From an uncultured Beijerinckiaceae bacterium (GTDB taxonomy: Bacteria > Pseudomonadota > Alphaproteobacteria > Rhizobiales > Beijerinckiaceae): a stretch of DNA of 7,732 bases. Below the pieces are notes generated by a model. It saw only the letters and a list, made by a program, of their open reading frames with translations, was not told where the DNA came from and searched no databases. Within the stretch, counting starts at the first letter, position 1, and each line of letters starts with the position of its first letter. Below are positions 5,840 to 7,732 of this stretch, piece after piece. The position numbers were made by a program, and so were the translations under genes. The stretch is taken from assembly GCA_937863205.1 (NCBI GenBank), contig CALMGA010000519.1, positions 1-7,732 on the forward strand, in the 5' to 3' direction.

Positions 5840-5848
5840 GAACGTTCC
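5840..5848 (-). promoter_or_regulatory. GGAACGTTC palindrome upstream of the DUF3618 operon
   Basis: On the minus strand GGAAC lies 119 bases upstream of the DUF3618 gene's ATG, embedded in the palindrome GAACGTTC (5840-5847). GGAAC is the -35 element of EcfG (general stress) sigma-factor promoters, which often drive such genes in Hyphomicrobiales. However, no GTT -10 element follows at the required 16-17 bases (the sequence there is CACCGC), so a complete EcfG promoter is not supported. The palindrome could instead be a small operator or be there by chance. Confidence 0.15.
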
Positions 5849-6036
5849 TAAGCGCCGTGCAGGAGAAGAGTTCGCGAGATTATTTCGGCAGCAAGCCCAA
5901 TCGCGATCGTTGTCGCCTGATGAACGCTCCTGGCCGCGCCACTCGCAACATGGCTGTTTGCGCAGTGATCCCCGCAGCGTCGTCCAGGGCGCAACCTACA
6001 CGCTCGTGGTGACATCCGTTGATTTCGGTGAAGGGG

Positions 6037-6210
6037 ATGCCGGCTGGTGATGCGACCGATCCGACCGCGCTCAAGGGCATGAAGCCACGGGTGCGGTCTA
6101 ATCTCCTGTATCGGACGAGCGTGCGCGGGCTGGTAGCGAAGGAGGGGGAGCGGGAAGGAGCTAAGTGGTTGCTCGCACAAAAGAGCGGAGGCGCATCTGT
6201 GCCATTTTGA
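6037..6210 (+). CDS. possible small protein of unknown function
   Basis: This is a weak call. A 57-codon frame from ATG 6037 (an in-frame TTG at 6019 would add six residues) reads MPAGDATDPTALKGMKPRVR, then SNLLYRTSVRGLVAKEGERE and GAKWLLAQKSGG. The third codon positions are strongly G/C, as expected for a real gene in this genome, and the protein is basic and soluble without signal or membrane segments. A purine-rich GTGAAGGGG lies immediately before the ATG, rather close for a ribosome-binding site. I recognise no family. A minus-strand frame covers the same bases and looks poorer. This is the only gene candidate in the 500-base gap between the DUF3618 operon and the methyltransferase segment. 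Confidence 0.3.
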   Translation: MPAGDATDPTALKGMKPRVRSNLLYRTSVRGLVAKEGEREGAKWLLAQKSGGASVPF

Positions 6211-6234
6211 ATCAGAATGCAAGGTGGGGGAGCT

Positions 6235-6291
6235 ATGCTTATCCACACCTCGCTAACTTTCTTTCGACGTGTTACGGATGGGAACAAATAA
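6235..6291 (+). CDS. 18-codon leader ORF overlapping the methyltransferase start
   Basis: ATG 6235 follows an unusually strong ribosome-binding site (AGGTGGGGGAGCT) and opens an 18-codon frame, MLIHTSLTFFRRVTDGNK, ending at TAA 6289-6291. It overlaps the possible methyltransferase starts at GTG 6269 and ATG 6278 in another frame and stops 19 bases before the next in-frame ATG at 6311. None of those later starts has a good ribosome-binding site of its own. The short ORF may therefore load ribosomes that restart on the methyltransferase, a simple translational coupling. The peptide itself has no recognisable attenuator codon run. Alternatively the ribosome-binding site belongs to a frameshifted original start of the methyltransferase. 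Confidence 0.4.
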   Translation: MLIHTSLTFFRRVTDGNK

Positions 6292-7003
6292 CGAACTGAT
6301 TGGATCAGCGATGGCTCCCCGAACGATGAAATACCAGTCACATGCGGTAACAGCGCAGAGGCTTGAGGCTGCTGATAGCCCCGACGACTTCCCCACTCCC
6401 CCTTGGGCGACCCGCGCTCTGATTGAGCATGTGATCGGGGGCAAAGACGCGCTTCAGAGTATGTCCTGCCTCGAACCAGCTTGTGGTGCCGGGCATATGT
6501 CTAAGGTACTCAAAGAATACTTCGGTAATGTCCAATCCGCCGATGCATTCTACTATGAATATGGAGACATCAGAGACTTCCTGACGTATCCATACGAGAC
6601 TAATACGGTCGATTGGGTGATTACAAATCCGCCATTTCGGCTAGCTGAGGAGTTTGTTCTTAAATCAATCAACGTCGCTCGGTGTGGAGTAGCAATTCTA
6701 GCTAGGACTGTGTTTATTGAGAGTGTTGGACGCTATAACAGGATTTTTAAAAGCGAGCCTCTTACTCATTTTGCGCAGTTCACCGAACGTGTCCCAATGG
6801 TCAAAGGAAGATTGGACAAGAAAGCCACGACGGCGACAGGGTATGCGTGGCTCGTCTGGAATAAGCAACAGAGGTGCGAGCCTAAACTAGTCTGGGTGCC
6901 TCCCTGTCGGAAGCGGCTTGAGATGGCTAATGATTACGAACTGCCGGCAGATAAAAGCCCGCGTTCGAGGGATCCTGCCCAACACAAGCTATTCGCTTCC
7001 TAA
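6269..7003 (+). CDS. orphan adenine-specific DNA methyltransferase (NPPF type)
   Basis: This 244-residue protein (numbered from GTG 6269) is predicted to transfer a methyl group from S-adenosylmethionine to the N6 of adenine in DNA. Visible motifs, in order, are DDFPTPPWATRALIEHV (39-55, as in phage and island DNA methyltransferases), the cofactor loop LEPACGAGHM (68-77), and the catalytic NPPF (120-123) preceded by DWVIT. A conserved-looking TATGYAWLVW (188-197) follows. The order cofactor site then NPPF fits the gamma arrangement. There is no obvious large target-recognition domain and no restriction endonuclease nearby, so it is probably an orphan enzyme. The start is uncertain: ATG 6278, 6311 or 6326 are also in frame, and a leader ORF with a strong ribosome-binding site overlaps. 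Its G+C is clearly lower than that of the DUF3618 operon, which suggests acquisition by transfer. Its stop (7001-7003) interlocks with the stop of the convergent gene. Confidence 0.85.
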   Translation: MLRMGTNNELIGSAMAPRTMKYQSHAVTAQRLEAADSPDDFPTPPWATRALIEHVIGGKDALQSMSCLEPACGAGHMSKVLKEYFGNVQSADAFYYEYGDIRDFLTYPYETNTVDWVITNPPFRLAEEFVLKSINVARCGVAILARTVFIESVGRYNRIFKSEPLTHFAQFTERVPMVKGRLDKKATTATGYAWLVWNKQQRCEPKLVWVPPCRKRLEMANDYELPADKSPRSRDPAQHKLFAS

Positions 7004-7344
7004 TCATCGTCGGCGAGCTTCGACCCGCCCTCAAGTTGATTGAGGGCTGCGTCAACATCTTTGATGGCTTTGCGTAATGCTTTGCGAGAGGCTCTAAGAG
7101 CCTCCGCTGCCGCCTGCGTGGACTGCCCTGACGAGTAGGGTCCGGGCGGCGGTAATTCGCTGAGATCAGCCGCTTCCGCCTCGGGATGCAAATGGCCTTG
7201 TTCCGCTTCTGCAATGCGGCCCTGATTCACACCGAAATAGGCTGCGATGTCATGCTTCCGGTCGCCTCGTGCGATCATACCTTTCACAAGCGAGACATCG
7301 TGCGCGCTGAGGCGCCTCCCACTTGGCTTCGCTCTGTCACTCAT
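7000..7344 (-). CDS. small helix-turn-helix protein with C-terminal coiled coil
   Basis: This 114-residue protein has a predicted helix-turn-helix at about 12-48: LSAHDVSLVKGMIARGDRKH, then DIAAYFGVNQGRIAEAEQG, in which 'G.r.hdIAayFGVN.gRIaE' is the resolvase/sigma-like recognition pattern. Similar short proteins are common in alphaproteobacteria and are of unknown role. A Pro-rich linker follows (about 60-75), and then a helical region (76-106: AAAEALRASRKALRKAIKDV, then DAALNQLEG) likely to form a coiled coil for self-association. The acidic end is KLADDD. It is probably a DNA-binding regulator, target unknown. Its ATG at 7344 has GGAAG a short distance upstream. It is convergent with the methyltransferase gene: TAG at 7000-7002 and TAA at 7001-7003 share the four bases CTAA, so transcription of one may interfere with the other. 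Confidence 0.75.
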   Translation of the reverse strand: MSDRAKPSGRRLSAHDVSLVKGMIARGDRKHDIAAYFGVNQGRIAEAEQGHLHPEAEAADLSELPPPGPYSSGQSTQAAAEALRASRKALRKAIKDVDAALNQLEGGSKLADDD

Positions 7345-7426
7345 TGCCGCTTCCGCTCACAAGCCTGATTGGTTGCAGCCTATGCGAGTACGCGCGAGAG
7401 TGGAGTATGTCTTTAGTCGATAACGG

Positions 7427-7642
7427 CTACGCCGTCCGATGCCGCTGCCAGTACCCTACGAAGTCGGGGCTGGTCGCCTTCATTGTCGTCCGTTTCGTCA
7501 AGCGGCGGAGCTGGTCGCCGTTCGACACGCGGCGGTTATCCTCGCGCCCTGACATCTCCTGCGCACACCGAAGCAGGTAGACGCCCGCGATGTGATGATG
7601 GTGCCCGGCCTCGGCGCGGCGGAGGCGGCTGACGCCCGACAC
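7427..7642 (-). CDS. possible small basic protein of unknown function
   Basis: A 71-codon frame from GTG 7642 to TAG 7427 encodes a basic, His-containing protein (HHHHIAGVYLLRCAQEMSGR, later SNGDQLRRLTKRTTMKATSP and DFVGYWQRHRTA). Third positions are mostly G/C and the helix around IAGVYLLRCAQEM looks natural, so I prefer it over the plus-strand frame on the same bases. No good ribosome-binding site precedes the GTG, and the frame stays open upstream toward the tRNA gene, so the start is uncertain. I recognise no domain. It lies between the HTH gene and the tRNA, the usual place for small cargo genes of a tRNA-linked island. Confidence 0.4.
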   Translation of the reverse strand: MSGVSRLRRAEAGHHHHIAGVYLLRCAQEMSGREDNRRVSNGDQLRRLTKRTTMKATSPDFVGYWQRHRTA

Positions 7643-7655
7643 GTTAGGCCGATGC

Positions 7656-7672
7656 GGTACCTTACTGGTACC
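7656..7672. repeat. paired GGTACC palindromes (stem-loop) beside the tRNA gene
   Basis: GGTACCTTACTGGTACC contains two identical 6-bp palindromes separated by five bases, so the site can be read as a direct repeat or as a 6-bp hairpin with a five-base loop. It lies 18 bases past the tRNA 3' end. It may be part of a tRNA processing or termination region or a recombinase site remnant, and neither is proven. Confidence 0.4.
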
Positions 7673-7689
7673 TAGCAGCTCCGAAAAAG

Positions 7690-7732
7690 TGGCGCACCCG
7701 AAGGGATTCGAACCCCTGGCCTCTGCCTTCGG
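7690..7732 (-). tRNA. tRNA-Arg(CCG), 3' part only
   Basis: The window ends inside a tRNA on the minus strand. Read in its sense, the visible bases are the anticodon CCG (7730-7732) and loop AA. Then come the anticodon-stem 3' strand GGCAG, the variable region AGGCC, and the T-arm AGGGG-TTCGAAT-CCCTT. The acceptor 3' strand CGGGTGC, the discriminator G and an encoded CCA (7690-7692) follow. These 43 bases fit positions 34-76 exactly, and the CCGAAGGCAG context is usual for alphaproteobacterial tRNA-Arg(CCG). The 5' half lies beyond the window. A run of five T (7684-7688 on the plus strand as A) follows one base after CCA and may aid termination. Confidence 0.93.

Noticed and set aside
5821..5848. 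EcfG (general stress) promoter upstream of the DUF3618 operon
   Set aside because: GGAAC is present but the matching GTT element is missing at 16-17 bases, so only a half-site can be claimed.
5848..6341. Minus-strand frames of 132 and 153 codons in the gap before the methyltransferase
   Set aside because: They overlap each other, are rich in Arg, His and Pro, show no motif, and run against the plus-strand leader and methyltransferase start.
7690..7732. A second copy of the tRNA 3' end elsewhere in the window (att site)
   Set aside because: Scanning for the T-arm and acceptor sequence on both strands found no second copy.
1..7732. CRISPR array or toxin-antitoxin pair
   Set aside because: No regularly spaced repeats are present, and no adjacent gene pair shows recognisable toxin and antitoxin features.

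Overview
The window looks like chromosomal DNA of an alphaproteobacterium in the Hyphomicrobiales, probably a Bradyrhizobium/Rhodopseudomonas relative. The support is the generally high G+C, an operon of DUF3618, nutrient-deprivation-induced-like and holin-superfamily membrane proteins that is typical of this order, several small exported or Cys-rich proteins of a rhizobial kind, and an alphaproteobacterial-style tRNA-Arg(CCG). This assignment is made from recognised patterns, not from a search.

Positions 1-1690 form a loosely packed accessory stretch of small genes. They are a secreted SmpA/DUF3862-like protein (minus strand), a signal-peptide ORF that stops very early, a Cys-rich small protein whose frame is cut by an amber codon before a strong intrinsic terminator, and a small exported protein starting at TTG. 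Positions 1690-2760 are a decayed region. The C-terminal tail of an IS630-family transposase is legible, and next to it lies one plausible intact small gene (2115-2405, minus).

Positions 2827-5725 (minus) are the best-organised part. Four genes for membrane-associated, helix-rich proteins are read in the order DUF3618 protein, nutrient-deprivation-induced-like protein, Phage_holin_3_6/YqjE-like protein, then a last protein resembling the C-terminal part of the first. The last two junctions are ATGA overlaps, so the set is probably co-transcribed and translationally coupled. A role in envelope or general stress physiology is likely from family context but is not shown by the sequence.

Positions 5726-6234 hold only a weak small ORF. 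From about 6235 the base composition falls. An orphan gamma-order adenine DNA methyltransferase (NPPF) follows a short leader ORF with a strong ribosome-binding site. It converges stop-on-stop with a small helix-turn-helix plus coiled-coil protein, and then comes a possible small ORF. The window ends inside a tRNA-Arg(CCG) gene on the minus strand, whose 3' half faces this lower-GC segment. That layout fits the edge of a tRNA-associated mobile island, but no integrase or second att copy is visible. No restriction enzyme partner, CRISPR array or recognisable complete new system is present.
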